This document shows, in pieces, positions 35,463 through 53,231 of a DNA stretch of 64,000 bases. The first letter of the stretch is position 1. Each line of letters starts with the position of its first letter. Under the pieces are notes generated by a model. That model saw only the letters and a program-made list of their open reading frames with translations. It did not search any database and was not told the origin of the DNA. Location of the stretch: NCBI RefSeq assembly GCF_006496635.1, contig NZ_CP022958.1, positions 4,464,001-4,528,000 on the forward strand. Reading direction: 5' to 3'. Both the position numbers and the translations under genes were made by a program. The stretch is from Azoarcus sp. DD4 (GTDB lineage Bacteria; Pseudomonadota; Gammaproteobacteria; Burkholderiales; Rhodocyclaceae).

Positions 35463-36250
35463 CATTCACTCCTGCTATCTTCTTGTCGGCCCTGGCCTTC
35501 ACCGGCGCCGCGACGTGCGGGTCGACGACCCGGACGGCCTTCGCCGCCCTCATTTCGCGGGGCACCACGGCGACCACGACGGTTGTCGGCTTCAGGCTCA
35601 GCAACCACGGGTTGCTCGTTGCGGCCCAGCATTTCGCCCTTGAACACCCAGACCTTGATGCCGATGATGCCGTAAGTCGTCTTGGCTTCGGAAACGCCGT
35701 AATCGATGTTGGCGCGCAGGGTGTGCAGGGGCACACGTCCTTCGCGGTACCACTCCGTACGAGCGATTTCGGCGCCGTTCAGACGACCCGAACTCATGAT
35801 CTTGATGCCTTGTGCACCCAGACGCATGGCGTTCTGCATCGCGCGCTTCATTGCGCGCCGGAACATGATCCGCTTTTCAAGCTGCTGCGCGATCGAATCG
35901 GCGATCAGCTTGGCGTCGATCTCCGGCTTGCGGACTTCCTCGATGTTGACGTGCACGGGCACGCCGACGATCTTCTGCAGGTCGCGCTTCAGCGCCTCGA
36001 TGTCCTCACCTTTCTTGCCGATAACAACCCCGGGACGGGCGCTGTACAAGGTGACTCGAGCATTCTTGGCGGGGCGCTCGATGACGACTCGCCCGACCGA
36101 CGCGTGCGCAAGACGCTTCTTCAGATAATCACGGACCTTCAGATCTTCGTGCAGCATCTTGGAGAAATCGCGGCTCGAAGCGAACCAACGCGAACCCCAA
36201 TCACGCGTGACAGCGAGACGGAAGCCAGTGGGATGAATTTTCTGACCCAT
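35462..36250 (-). CDS. rpsC: 30S ribosomal protein S3
   Basis: A 262-residue S3 with the KH domain (PGVVIGKKGEDIEALKRDL) and the mRNA-entry C-domain (GRLNGAEIARTEWYREGRVPLHTLRA). After the conserved GIKVWVFKGE there is a tail of about 50 residues rich in Arg, Gly and Glu (for example RRGRRGAPRNEGGEGRPG) that is longer than in E. coli S3 (233 residues). Overlaps the rplP start. Confidence 0.98.
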   Translation of the reverse strand: MGQKIHPTGFRLAVTRDWGSRWFASSRDFSKMLHEDLKVRDYLKKRLAHASVGRVVIERPAKNARVTLYSARPGVVIGKKGEDIEALKRDLQKIVGVPVHVNIEEVRKPEIDAKLIADSIAQQLEKRIMFRRAMKRAMQNAMRLGAQGIKIMSSGRLNGAEIARTEWYREGRVPLHTLRANIDYGVSEAKTTYGIIGIKVWVFKGEMLGRNEQPVVAEPEADNRRGRRGAPRNEGGEGRPGRRPARRGAGEGQGRQEDSRSE

Positions 36251-36259
36251 ATCTACTCC

Positions 36260-36589
36260 TTACTCGCCGACAGTCACGAAGATGTGGCAGGTGGGCTTGA
36301 GAATGCGATTACCGCGACCCTTGGCGCGCGCGGTGAAACGCTTCAGCGTCATGCCTTCTTCGACGAAAATCGTCTTGACCTTCAGCGCGTCAATATCCGC
36401 ACCGTCGTTGTGCTCGGCATTGGCGATGGCCGATTCGACCACCTTGCGGATGATCTTCGCGCCCTTCTTCGGCGAAAAGGCCAGGATGTTCAGTGCCTGC
36501 TCGACAGATTTGCCGCGAACGAGATCGGCAACAAGACGACCTTTCTGTGCAGAGAGACGGACGCCACGGAGAATTGCTTTGGTTTCCAT
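36260..36589 (-). CDS. rplV: 50S ribosomal protein L22
   Basis: A 109-residue L22 whose beta-hairpin lines the exit tunnel: KAILRGVRLSAQKGRLVADL and GMTLKRFTARAKGRGNRILK are present without the deletions linked to macrolide resistance. Between rpsS and rpsC. Confidence 0.98.
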   Translation of the reverse strand: METKAILRGVRLSAQKGRLVADLVRGKSVEQALNILAFSPKKGAKIIRKVVESAIANAEHNDGADIDALKVKTIFVEEGMTLKRFTARAKGRGNRILKPTCHIFVTVGE

Positions 36590-36598
36590 GATGCCCCC

Positions 36599-36874
36599 TT
36601 ACCTCTTGGCCTTCTTGCTTGCCGCATGACCCTTGAAGGTACGCGTCAGAGCAAACTCACCCAGCTTATGGCCGACCATGTTCTCGGACACATAGACCGG
36701 AATGTGCTGGCGGCCATTGTGGACCGCAATCGTCAATCCGACGAAGTCCGGCAGAACCGTGGAGCGGCGCGACCAGGTCTTGATCGGGCGCTTGTCGTTG
36801 CTCGCCCGCGCGGCGTCGACCTTCTTCAGAAGGTGAGCGTCGATAAACGGGCCTTTCTTGATAGAACGTGCCAT
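36599..36874 (-). CDS. rpsS: 30S ribosomal protein S19
   Basis: A 91-residue S19 of the 30S head: MARSIKKGPFIDAHLLKKV, KTWSRRSTVLPDFVGLT and HKLGEFALTRTFKGH. Forms a complex with S13. Between rplB and rplV. Confidence 0.98.
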   Translation of the reverse strand: MARSIKKGPFIDAHLLKKVDAARASNDKRPIKTWSRRSTVLPDFVGLTIAVHNGRQHIPVYVSENMVGHKLGEFALTRTFKGHAASKKAKR

Positions 36875-36884
36875 CTGTTACCCC

Positions 36885-37712
36885 TTAACGCTTATGACGA
36901 CGCTGCACGATCATCGTGTCGGTGCGCTTGTTGCGACGGGTGCGATAACCCTTCGCAGGCGTACCCCACGGGCTCACGGGCACACGCCCCTCGCCGGTGC
37001 GGCCTTCGCCACCACCGTGCGGGTGATCGACTGGGTTCATTGCCACACCGCGGACGGTGGGGCGAATGCCGCGCCAGCGGTTCGCACCGGCCTTGCCGAT
37101 CTTGCGCAGACTATGCTCTTCATTACCGACTTCGCCGATCGTCGCGCGGCACTCGACGTGCACGCGGCGAATCTCGCCGGAACGCAGGCGCAGCTGGGCG
37201 TAAGCACCCTCACGCGCCAGAAGTTGCACCGAGGTACCGGCAGCGCGCGCGATCTGCGCACCCTTGCCCGGCATCATTTCGACGCAGTGAATGGTCGAAC
37301 CGACCGGAATGTTGCGGATCGGCAGCGCATTGCCAGCCTTGATCGGCGCCTCGGCGCCGGAGACGATCTGCTGACCAACTTCGAGACCGCGCGGAGCGAT
37401 GATGTAACGACGCTCGCCATCTGCGTAGCACAACAGCGCGATGTTGGCCGAACGGTTGGGGTCGTACTCGACGCGCTCAACCTTGGCGACAATTCCATCC
37501 TTGTTGCGACGAAAATCGATGACGCGATAGTGCTGCTTATGGCCGCCACCCTGATGGCGAACCGTCACACGCCCGCTGTTGTTACGACCGGCCTTGCTCG
37601 ACTTCTTCTCGATCAGTGCATCGTGGGGACGACCCTTGTACAGATCAGGGTTGACCACCTTGACCATCGCACGACGACCGGCAGACGTAGGCTTGAGTTT
37701 TACCAGTGCCAT
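36885..37712 (-). CDS. rplB: 50S ribosomal protein L2
   Basis: A 275-residue L2, needed for peptidyl transferase activity and subunit joining. The C-terminal loop has VRGVAMNPVDHPHGGGEGRT with the critical histidine, and the N-terminus KLKPTSAGRRAMVKV is usual. Between rplW and rpsS. Confidence 0.98.
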   Translation of the reverse strand: MALVKLKPTSAGRRAMVKVVNPDLYKGRPHDALIEKKSSKAGRNNSGRVTVRHQGGGHKQHYRVIDFRRNKDGIVAKVERVEYDPNRSANIALLCYADGERRYIIAPRGLEVGQQIVSGAEAPIKAGNALPIRNIPVGSTIHCVEMMPGKGAQIARAAGTSVQLLAREGAYAQLRLRSGEIRRVHVECRATIGEVGNEEHSLRKIGKAGANRWRGIRPTVRGVAMNPVDHPHGGGEGRTGEGRVPVSPWGTPAKGYRTRRNKRTDTMIVQRRHKR

Positions 37713-37718
37713 GATCTA

Positions 37719-38024
37719 TCACTCCCCAGCCACAAAGTTGATTTCCTGGCCGGGCTTGAGGCAAACGAAGGCCTTCTTCCAATCCTTGCGGCGGCCCATC
37801 ATCTTGCCGAAGCGCTTGGTCTTGCCCTTTACGTTCGAGATCTGAACAGACTTCACTTCGACCTTGAACAACAGCTCGACGGCAGCCTTGACTTCCGGCT
37901 TGGTCGCGCTCGAGGCGACCTTGAAAACCACTTGCTCATTCTTGTCGGCGACGTAAGTCGCCTTCTCGGAGATCTGCGGGGCGAGCAGCACCTGCAGCAG
38001 ACGTTCCTGGCTGATCGCGCTCAT
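37719..38024 (-). CDS. rplW: 50S ribosomal protein L23
   Basis: A 101-residue L23, the tunnel-exit docking site for trigger factor and SRP; VLLAPQISEKATYVADKNEQ and GKTKRFGKMMGRRKDWKKAF are family features. The ATG at 38022-38024 overlaps the rplD stop (ATGA); a GTG two codons earlier is the less likely start. Confidence 0.97.
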   Translation of the reverse strand: MSAISQERLLQVLLAPQISEKATYVADKNEQVVFKVASSATKPEVKAAVELLFKVEVKSVQISNVKGKTKRFGKMMGRRKDWKKAFVCLKPGQEINFVAGE

Positions 38025-38641
38025 TGCCACGCTTCCTCCATCTTGGCCAGCGCGCCCTTGGTGACCAGCACCTTCGGGAAACGCACCAGCGACACAGGAT
38101 CCGTCTCGTTCACATCGAGCACCAGCACCGTATGCAGGTTGCGCGACGACAAGAACAGATTCTCGTCGACACCATCGGTAATCACGAGCGCGGACTCCAG
38201 CCCCATCCCCTTCAGCTTCTGCACCAACAACCGGGTCTTCGGCGCCTCGAGACTGAAGTCATCGACGACGGCCAAGCGGTCCTCGCGAGCAAGCTGGGAA
38301 AGGATGGAAGCCACGCCAGCACGGAACATCTTCCGGTTAACCTTCTGAGAGAAATTCTCATCAGGGCTATTCGGGAAGATCTTGCCACCACCCCGCCACA
38401 GAGGACTGGACGCCATACCGGCACGCGCGTTACCAGTACCCTTCTGACGGAAGGGCTTGCGCGTCGACTTGGCGATCTCCGAACGCCCCTTCTGCGCACG
38501 ATTGGCAGAGCGGGCATTGGCAAGATAGGCCGTAACGATCTGATGAATCAGAGCTTCGTTGTATTCACGAGCAAACAGCACGTCAGACGCCTGCAGCGTC
38601 GACGCAGCCTGCCCCTGTTCATTCAAGAGTTTGAGTTCCAT
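38021..38641 (-). CDS. rplD: 50S ribosomal protein L4
   Basis: A 206-residue L4 with the exit-tunnel loop RKPFRQKGTGNARAGMASSPLWRGGG. In E. coli L4 also represses the S10 operon through a leader upstream of rpsJ; here rpsJ has no such leader (57-base gap to tuf), so that control is probably absent or placed before rplC. Confidence 0.98.
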   Translation of the reverse strand: MELKLLNEQGQAASTLQASDVLFAREYNEALIHQIVTAYLANARSANRAQKGRSEIAKSTRKPFRQKGTGNARAGMASSPLWRGGGKIFPNSPDENFSQKVNRKMFRAGVASILSQLAREDRLAVVDDFSLEAPKTRLLVQKLKGMGLESALVITDGVDENLFLSSRNLHTVLVLDVNETDPVSLVRFPKVLVTKGALAKMEEAWQ

Positions 38642-38655
38642 TACGCCCAGCCTCC

Positions 38656-39294
38656 TTAAGCCTTGATCGCAGGACGCACAACGACGTCGCCGCCCTTGGA
38701 GCCCGGAACGGCACCCTTGACGAGAAGCAGCTGACGTTCGGCATCGACGCGCACGACCTCGAGACCGAGGGTAGTACGCTGCACGGCACCGTATTGACCA
38801 GCCATGCGCTTACCAGGGAAGACACGACCCGGATCCTGAGCCATACCGATCGAGCCGGGAGAGTTGTGCGAAACGGAGTTACCGTGCGAAGCACGGTTGG
38901 ACGAGAAGTTGTGGCGCTTGATCGGACCGGAAAAACCCTTACCGATGGAGACACCGGTCACATCAACCTTCTGACCGACGGCAAAGATCTCGACACTGAC
39001 GAGATCACCCGCCTTGAGATTCGCCAAGCCTTCAGGCTCGATGCGAAACTCCTTGAGAACCCGACTCGGCTCGACACCCGCCTTAGCAAGATGACCAGCG
39101 ATCGGCTTCACCACGCGACTGGCGCGACGCTTGCCAAAAGCAACCTGAACCGCGGAATAACCGTCAGTTTCAGGCGTCTTGATCTGGGTCACGCGATTAT
39201 CGGACACGTCCAGCACAGTCACCGGAATGGACCTGCCATCCTCGGCGAAAATGCGAGTCATGCCGACCTTGCGACCAACAAGGCCTAGACTCAT
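38656..39294 (-). CDS. rplC: 50S ribosomal protein L3
   Basis: A 212-residue L3: MSLGLVGRKVGMTRIFAEDG, SIGKGFSGPIKRHNFSS and RVFPGKRMAGQYG near the peptidyl transferase centre, including the glutamine region that is methylated in E. coli (FSSNRASHGNSVSHN). The ATG at 39292-39294 has AGGAG upstream. First gene behind the promoter at 39369-39398. Confidence 0.98.
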   Translation of the reverse strand: MSLGLVGRKVGMTRIFAEDGRSIPVTVLDVSDNRVTQIKTPETDGYSAVQVAFGKRRASRVVKPIAGHLAKAGVEPSRVLKEFRIEPEGLANLKAGDLVSVEIFAVGQKVDVTGVSIGKGFSGPIKRHNFSSNRASHGNSVSHNSPGSIGMAQDPGRVFPGKRMAGQYGAVQRTTLGLEVVRVDAERQLLLVKGAVPGSKGGDVVVRPAIKA

Positions 39295-39362
39295 TTTTTT
39301 CTCCTGATTCCCGGTTGCGATTGACCGGGGGTAACACAAATTAATGCGCCAATAGGCACAAA

Positions 39363-39398
39363 GGCCGGATTATACCGGCCATTTTCAAAATCCCGCAA
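39363..39398 (-). promoter_or_regulatory. Promoter before rplC with its -10 box in a hairpin loop
   Basis: On the minus strand TTGCGG (39393-39398) and a consensus TATAAT (39369-39374) are 18 bases apart. TATAAT forms the loop of GGCCGG-TATAAT-CCGGCC (39363-39380), which is followed by TTT. The element lies in the 118-base gap between rpsJ and rplC; no other match is as good. Confidence 0.6.
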
Positions 39399-39412
39399 GC
39401 AGATGAATCGAC

Positions 39413-39724
39413 TTACTGGAGCTTGATCTCGACATCCACACCCGCAGGCAGATCCAGCTTCATCAGCGCATCGACGGTCTTGTCCGTCGGGTCGATGATG
39501 TCCATCAGACGCTGATGGGTGCGGATTTCCATTTGGTCGCGCGAGCTCTTGTTCACGTGCGGCGAACGCAGCAGGTTGAAGCGCTCGATGCGCGTGGGCA
39601 GCGGCACGGGGCCACGCACCACGGCGCCGGTCCGCTTGGCGGTATCGACGATTTCGAGCGCCGACTGGTCGATCAAACGATAGTCGAAGGCCTTGAGGCG
39701 GATACGGATTTTCTGGTTCTGCAT
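39413..39724 (-). CDS. rpsJ: 30S ribosomal protein S10
   Basis: A 103-residue S10, also the NusE partner of NusB in antitermination: KIRIRLKAFDYRLID, GPVPLPTRIERFNLLRSPHVN and QMEIRTHQRLMDI. It follows tuf by 57 bases without a visible promoter, and a promoter lies after it, so it is probably transcribed with the str genes. Confidence 0.98.
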   Translation of the reverse strand: MQNQKIRIRLKAFDYRLIDQSALEIVDTAKRTGAVVRGPVPLPTRIERFNLLRSPHVNKSSRDQMEIRTHQRLMDIIDPTDKTVDALMKLDLPAGVDVEIKLQ

Positions 39725-39747
39725 GATCTGATTCCCAAAGAGCGGCT

Positions 39748-39771
39748 GGGCGGCGGATTCCTCCGCCGCCC
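39748..39771 (-). other. Hairpin between tuf and rpsJ
   Basis: A perfect 10-bp GC-rich stem (GGGCGGCGGA with TCCGCCGCCC) closes a 4-base loop in the 57-base tuf-rpsJ gap. No T-tract follows, so it is more likely a processing or stability element than a terminator. Confidence 0.5.
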
Positions 39772-39781
39772 GTTGAAGGTA

Positions 39782-40972
<1,191 letters not shown>

Positions 40973-40999
40973 TGCTTGTCCTCGTTAGGTTTCGGTTGA

Positions 41000-43096
41000 T
41001 TACTTGCGATTGCTGATCACCGCCTCCGCGACGCTCTTCGGCGCTTCGGAGTAGTGCTTGAATTCCATCGAGTAGGTCGCACGACCCTGAGTCAGGGAGC
41101 GCAACTGGGTGGCGTAACCGAACATCTCGGCCAACGGCACCTCCGCCTTGATCTCCTTCATGCCGCCAGGCAGGTCATCCATCCCCTGGACGATACCGCG
41201 ACGACCCGAGAGATCGCCCATCACGTTACCCATGTAGTCTTCGGGCGTCTCGACGACGACGGCCATCATCGGCTCGAGCAGAACCGGACTCGCCTTGCGC
41301 ATGGCATCCTTGAACGCCATCGACGCCGCCATCTTGAAGGCATTTTCATTCGAGTCGACGTCGTGGTAAGAACCGTCGAACAGGGTAACCTTCACATCAA
41401 CGACCGGGAAGCCGGCGAGAACGCCGTTCGGCAGGGTTTCCTGCAGACCCTTGTCGACCGCGGGGATGTACTCCCGCGGCACAACACCGCCCTTGATCGC
41501 ATCGACGAACTCGTAACCCTTGCCCGTTTCGTTCGGCTCGAGCTTGATCCAGACATGGCCGTACTGACCGCGACCGCCGGATTGCTTGACGAACTTGCCC
41601 TCTTGCTCCACGGCCTTGCGGATCGCTTCACGATAGGCAACCTGCGGCGCACCGACGTTGGCTTCTACGTTGAATTCGCGCTTCATGCGATCGACGATGA
41701 TCTCGAGGTGCAGCTCACCCATACCGGAGATGATGGTCTGACCGGACTCTTCGTCGGTACGGACGCGGAACGACGGATCCTCGGCAGCCAGACGGCCGAG
41801 CGCGATACCCATCTTCTCCTGATCACCCTTGGTCTTCGGCTCGACCGCAACGTGGATCACCGGATCCGGGAAGATCATTCGCTCGAGAATCACAGGCGCA
41901 CTCGGGTCGCACAGCGTCTCACCCGTCGTAACTTCCTTAAGACCCACGCAAGCGGCGATGTCGCCCGCCAGCACTTCCTTGATTTCCTCACGCTCGTTGG
42001 CGTGCATCTGCAGAATGCGACCGATACGCTCTTTTTTGTTCTTGACCGAATTCAGCACGGTCTCACCGGAGTTCAGCACGCCGGAGTAGACGCGCACAAA
42101 GGTCAGCTGACCAACGAACGGGTCGGTCATCAGCTTGAACGCGAGCGCAGCGAACTTTTCGCTGTCATCAGCCTTGCGGGTGACTTCCTTATCGTTGTCA
42201 TCGACGCCGGCGACCGGCGGAATATCGACCGGCGAGGGCAGGAATTCGATGACCGCGTCGAGCATGCGCTGCACACCCTTATTCTTGAACGCGGTACCAC
42301 ACAACATCGGCTGAATCTCGCAGGCGATGGTACGCGTACGCAGACCGAGCTTGATCTTGTCTTCGGACAGGTCGCCATTCTCGAGGTACTCGTTCATGAG
42401 CTCCTCGTTCGCCTCGGCCGCTGCCTCGACCATCTGCTCGCGCCAGCTTTCGGCATCTGCCTGAAGCTCGGCGGGGATATCCTGGTACTCGAACTTCATG
42501 CCCTGGGACGCCTCGTCCCAGATGATCGCCTTCATCTTGATGAGATCGACGACACCCTTGAAACCATCCTCAGCGCCGATCGGCAAAACGATGGGCACTG
42601 GGTTTGCCTTCAGGCGCATCTTCATCTGGTCAACGACCTTGTAGAAGTTGGCACCCGAGCGGTCCATCTTATTGACGAAGGCCAGACGCGGAACCTTGTA
42701 CTTGGTCGCCTGACGCCACACCGTCTCGGACTGCGGCTGCACACCACCTACCGCGCAGTAGACCATGCAGGCGCCATCCAGCACGCGCATCGAACGCTCG
42801 ACTTCGATCGTGAAATCGACGTGCCCCGGGGTATCGATGATATTGAAACGATGCTCGGGGAAGTTCAGATCCATGCCCTTCCAGAAGCAGGTCGTCGCCG
42901 CAGAGGTGATCGTGATACCACGCTCCTGCTCTTGCGCCATCCAGTCCATGGTAGCCGCACCGTCATGCACCTCACCGATCTTGTGGTTCACACCGGTGTA
43001 ATAGAGGATGCGCTCGGTCGTAGTCGTCTTGCCGGCGTCGATGTGAGCGGAGATACCGATATTGCGGTAGCGCTCGATAGGAGTCTTGCGAGCCAC
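41000..43096 (-). CDS. fusA: Elongation factor G
   Basis: A 698-residue translocase GTPase. G1 AHIDAGKTTTTERILYYTG, switch II DTPGHVDFTIEVERS, NKMDRSGANF for G4, and the domain IV tip region GGVVPREYIPAV are all present. EF-G moves tRNAs and mRNA after peptide transfer and, with RRF, recycles ribosomes. It follows rpsG by 110 bases and precedes tuf by 27. Confidence 0.99.
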   Translation of the reverse strand: MARKTPIERYRNIGISAHIDAGKTTTTERILYYTGVNHKIGEVHDGAATMDWMAQEQERGITITSAATTCFWKGMDLNFPEHRFNIIDTPGHVDFTIEVERSMRVLDGACMVYCAVGGVQPQSETVWRQATKYKVPRLAFVNKMDRSGANFYKVVDQMKMRLKANPVPIVLPIGAEDGFKGVVDLIKMKAIIWDEASQGMKFEYQDIPAELQADAESWREQMVEAAAEANEELMNEYLENGDLSEDKIKLGLRTRTIACEIQPMLCGTAFKNKGVQRMLDAVIEFLPSPVDIPPVAGVDDNDKEVTRKADDSEKFAALAFKLMTDPFVGQLTFVRVYSGVLNSGETVLNSVKNKKERIGRILQMHANEREEIKEVLAGDIAACVGLKEVTTGETLCDPSAPVILERMIFPDPVIHVAVEPKTKGDQEKMGIALGRLAAEDPSFRVRTDEESGQTIISGMGELHLEIIVDRMKREFNVEANVGAPQVAYREAIRKAVEQEGKFVKQSGGRGQYGHVWIKLEPNETGKGYEFVDAIKGGVVPREYIPAVDKGLQETLPNGVLAGFPVVDVKVTLFDGSYHDVDSNENAFKMAASMAFKDAMRKASPVLLEPMMAVVVETPEDYMGNVMGDLSGRRGIVQGMDDLPGGMKEIKAEVPLAEMFGYATQLRSLTQGRATYSMEFKHYSEAPKSVAEAVISNRK

Positions 43097-43206
43097 GATG
43101 TTATTCCTGCCTTCCGGTTATCACGTTGAAAACGCGATGATCTGATTGTTGCGTTACAAAACAATCGAGCCCTTCGCAGGGCCCGAATTACCGCCGATCG
43201 CCTGGA

Positions 43207-43677
43207 TCAGAAGCGGTAGTGAGAGAACGCCTTGTTGGCTTCGGCCATCCGGTGCACTTCTTCGCGCTTCTTCATCGCGGCGCCACGACCTTCTGCCGCC
43301 TCGAGCAGTTCGCCAGCAAGACGCTGAGCCATGGACTTCTCGGCACGCTTGCGGGCCGCTTCGCGCAGCCAACGCATCGACAGCGCCATACGGCGGGACG
43401 GACGCACTTCGACCGGAACCTGATAGTTGGCACCACCGACGCGGCGGCTCTTGACTTCCACCACCGGCTTCACGTTGGCAACAGCAGCAGCGAACACTTC
43501 GAGCGGATCCTTGCTGCCCTTGCTGGTGATGTGATCGAAGGCGCCATAGACGATGCGCTCGGCAACCGACTTCTTGCCGGACTGCATGATCACATTGATG
43601 AACTTGGACACATCCTGGGAACCGAACTTCGGATCCGGGAGAACCTCACGCTTGGGTACTTCACGACGACGCGGCAT
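43207..43677 (-). CDS. rpsG: 30S ribosomal protein S7
   Basis: A 156-residue S7 that organises the 30S head: MPRRREVPKREVLPDPKFGS, KPVVEVKSRRVGGANYQVP and MALSMRWLREAARKR. In E. coli S7 represses the str operon by binding the rpsL-rpsG gap; here that gap is only 33 bases, so the same site is unlikely. Confidence 0.98.
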   Translation of the reverse strand: MPRRREVPKREVLPDPKFGSQDVSKFINVIMQSGKKSVAERIVYGAFDHITSKGSKDPLEVFAAAVANVKPVVEVKSRRVGGANYQVPVEVRPSRRMALSMRWLREAARKRAEKSMAQRLAGELLEAAEGRGAAMKKREEVHRMAEANKAFSHYRF

Positions 43678-43710
43678 GACAACCTCTCAAGAATTTTTTT
43701 GTGCCGACAA

Positions 43711-44088
43711 TCAGGCTTTCTTCGGACGCTTGGCGCCGTACTTGGAGCGCGACTGCTTCCGATCCTTGACGCCCTGCAGATCGAGGGAGCCGCGAACGAT
43801 GTGATAACGCACACCCGGCAAGTCTTTAACACGACCACCGCGGATCAGGACCACGGAGTGCTCCTGAAGGTTGTGACCTTCACCACCGATGTAGGAGATG
43901 ACCTCGAAACCATTGGTCAGACGAACCTTGGCCACTTTACGCAGCGCGGAGTTCGGCTTCTTCGGAGTCGTGGTGTAGACACGGGTGCACACGCCGCGCT
44001 TCTGCGGGCAAGCTTCCAGCGCCGGAACCTTGCTCTTGGCGACGTCCATCTGACGCGGCTTGCGGACAAGCTGATTGATTGTTGGCAT
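43711..44088 (-). CDS. rpsL: 30S ribosomal protein S12
   Basis: A 125-residue S12 of the decoding centre. Lysines 43 and 88 (TTPKKPNSALR and GGRVKDLPGVRYH) are in their wild-type, streptomycin-sensitive form, and PKKPNSA carries the usual context. First gene of the str operon behind the promoter and leader at 44089-44225. Confidence 0.98.
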   Translation of the reverse strand: MPTINQLVRKPRQMDVAKSKVPALEACPQKRGVCTRVYTTTPKKPNSALRKVAKVRLTNGFEVISYIGGEGHNLQEHSVVLIRGGRVKDLPGVRYHIVRGSLDLQGVKDRKQSRSKYGAKRPKKA

Positions 44089-44104
44089 AGCTTAAGAATT
44101 TCCC

Positions 44105-44139
44105 AAAAAACCGAGGCAGCCCACCACGGGCCGCCTCGG
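44105..44139 (-). terminator. Intrinsic terminator in the rpsL leader
   Basis: On the minus strand CCGAGGC (44133-44139) pairs with GCCTCGG (44111-44117), extended by an inner CCC/GGG pairing, and runs into six T residues (44105-44110). It ends 16 bases before the rpsL ATG and downstream of the best promoter match, so it may end rpoC transcripts, attenuate the str operon, or both. Confidence 0.8.
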
Positions 44140-44195
44140 GCGGATTATTCCGGCTGCGACTGACTACGATTGGTCAGTCCACAAAAAGAGGCCGG

Positions 44196-44221
44196 AGTTT
44201 ATTCCGAGTTCGCTCAGAAAG

Positions 44222-44225
<4 letters not shown>
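44196..44225 (-). promoter_or_regulatory. Candidate str operon promoter overlapping the rpoC stop
   Basis: On the minus strand TTGACT (44220-44225) overlaps the rpoC TGA and is 18 bases from TAAACT (44196-44201). It would give a leader of about 100 bases before rpsL, containing a 7-bp dyad (44158-44164 with 44173-44179) and the terminator. Confidence 0.55.
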
Positions 44226-48436
<4,211 letters not shown>

Positions 48437-48451
48437 GTATCACTCCATCCT

Positions 48452-48476
48452 GGGCGCGGCGGCGTACGCCGCGCCC
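48452..48476 (-). other. Strong hairpin in the rpoB-rpoC gap
   Basis: A perfect 10-bp GC stem (GGGCGCGGCG with CGCCGCGCCC, loop of 5) sits in the 77-base spacer, 15 bases before the rpoC ATG. There is no T-tract, so it is more likely a processing site or a translational element than a terminator. Confidence 0.55.
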
Positions 48477-48513
48477 CTGGGGTTCAATCGCAGGCGGGGG
48501 TTCGGGGTCCGGC

Positions 48514-52647
<4,134 letters not shown>

Positions 52648-52695
52648 GAATGCTCCGGCTAGAAGGTCGAACTAGGGGTCGAACGTCGGGAAGAC

Positions 52696-52733
52696 AGAAC
52701 GAAATGCCCGACAGGGCGGGGACGCTTCGTTCT
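52696..52733 (-). other. Second stem-loop in the rplL-rpoB spacer
   Basis: AGAACGAA (52696-52703) and TTCGTTCT (52726-52733) are perfect 8-bp complements enclosing a small CCC/GGG stem. It lies between the attenuator-like hairpin and the rpoB start, in the zone where RNase III cuts the E. coli transcript. Confidence 0.4.
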
Positions 52734-52761
52734 GGCTTCATGCTTGATACAAAGCACGAAA

Positions 52762-52789
52762 GGGCTGGCGCTCGTGAGAGCGCCAGCCC
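52762..52789 (-). terminator. rplL-rpoB attenuator hairpin
   Basis: A perfect 12-bp stem (52778-52789 with 52762-52773, 4-base loop) follows the rplL stop by 17 bases and is followed by a short TTT. By position it corresponds to the partial terminator that in E. coli lowers rpoBC transcription relative to the ribosomal genes. Confidence 0.75.
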
Positions 52790-52806
52790 CGCGGCGGAAG
52801 CGAGAG

Positions 52807-53181
52807 TTACTTGATCTCGACCTTCGCGCCAGCGTCTTCCAGTTGCTTCTTCAGCGCATCGGCGTCGGCCTTCGAGACGCCTTCCTTCACGGCCTTCGGA
52901 GCGCCGTCGACAACGTCCTTGGCTTCCTTCAGGCCCAGACCGGTGGCGGCACGGACGACCTTGATGACCTCGACCTTCTTCTCGCCAGCGGCGGTCAGGA
53001 TGACGTCGAATTCGGTCTTCTCTTCCACCGCGGCAGCGGCAGCGCCGGCGCCCGGAGCGGCCACGGCCATGGAGGCAGCGGACACGCCGAACTTCTCTTC
53101 GAACGCCTTGACCAGGTCGTTCAGTTCCATCACGGTCATCGAGCCAACGGCTTCGAGGATGTCTTCTTTGCTGATTGCCAT
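52807..53181 (-). CDS. rplL: 50S ribosomal protein L7/L12
   Basis: A 124-residue stalk protein: the N-terminal dimerisation domain (MAISKEDILEAVGSMTVMEL), an Ala/Gly/Pro hinge (about residues 38-52) and the C-terminal factor-binding domain (KIEVIKVVR-type KVEVIKVVRAATGLGLKEAK). Present in multiple copies per ribosome on L10. 50 bases after rplJ. Confidence 0.98.
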   Translation of the reverse strand: MAISKEDILEAVGSMTVMELNDLVKAFEEKFGVSAASMAVAAPGAGAAAAAVEEKTEFDVILTAAGEKKVEVIKVVRAATGLGLKEAKDVVDGAPKAVKEGVSKADADALKKQLEDAGAKVEIK

Positions 53182-53231
53182 TTCAAATCACTCCAAAATC
53201 GAAACTTTTCAGAAAACGGTAGCAGCCTGGA

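Noticed and set aside
39725..39781. E. coli-type S10 leader (L4 binding) before rpsJ
   Set aside because: The gap is 57 bases with one simple hairpin; too short for the multi-hairpin L4 leader.
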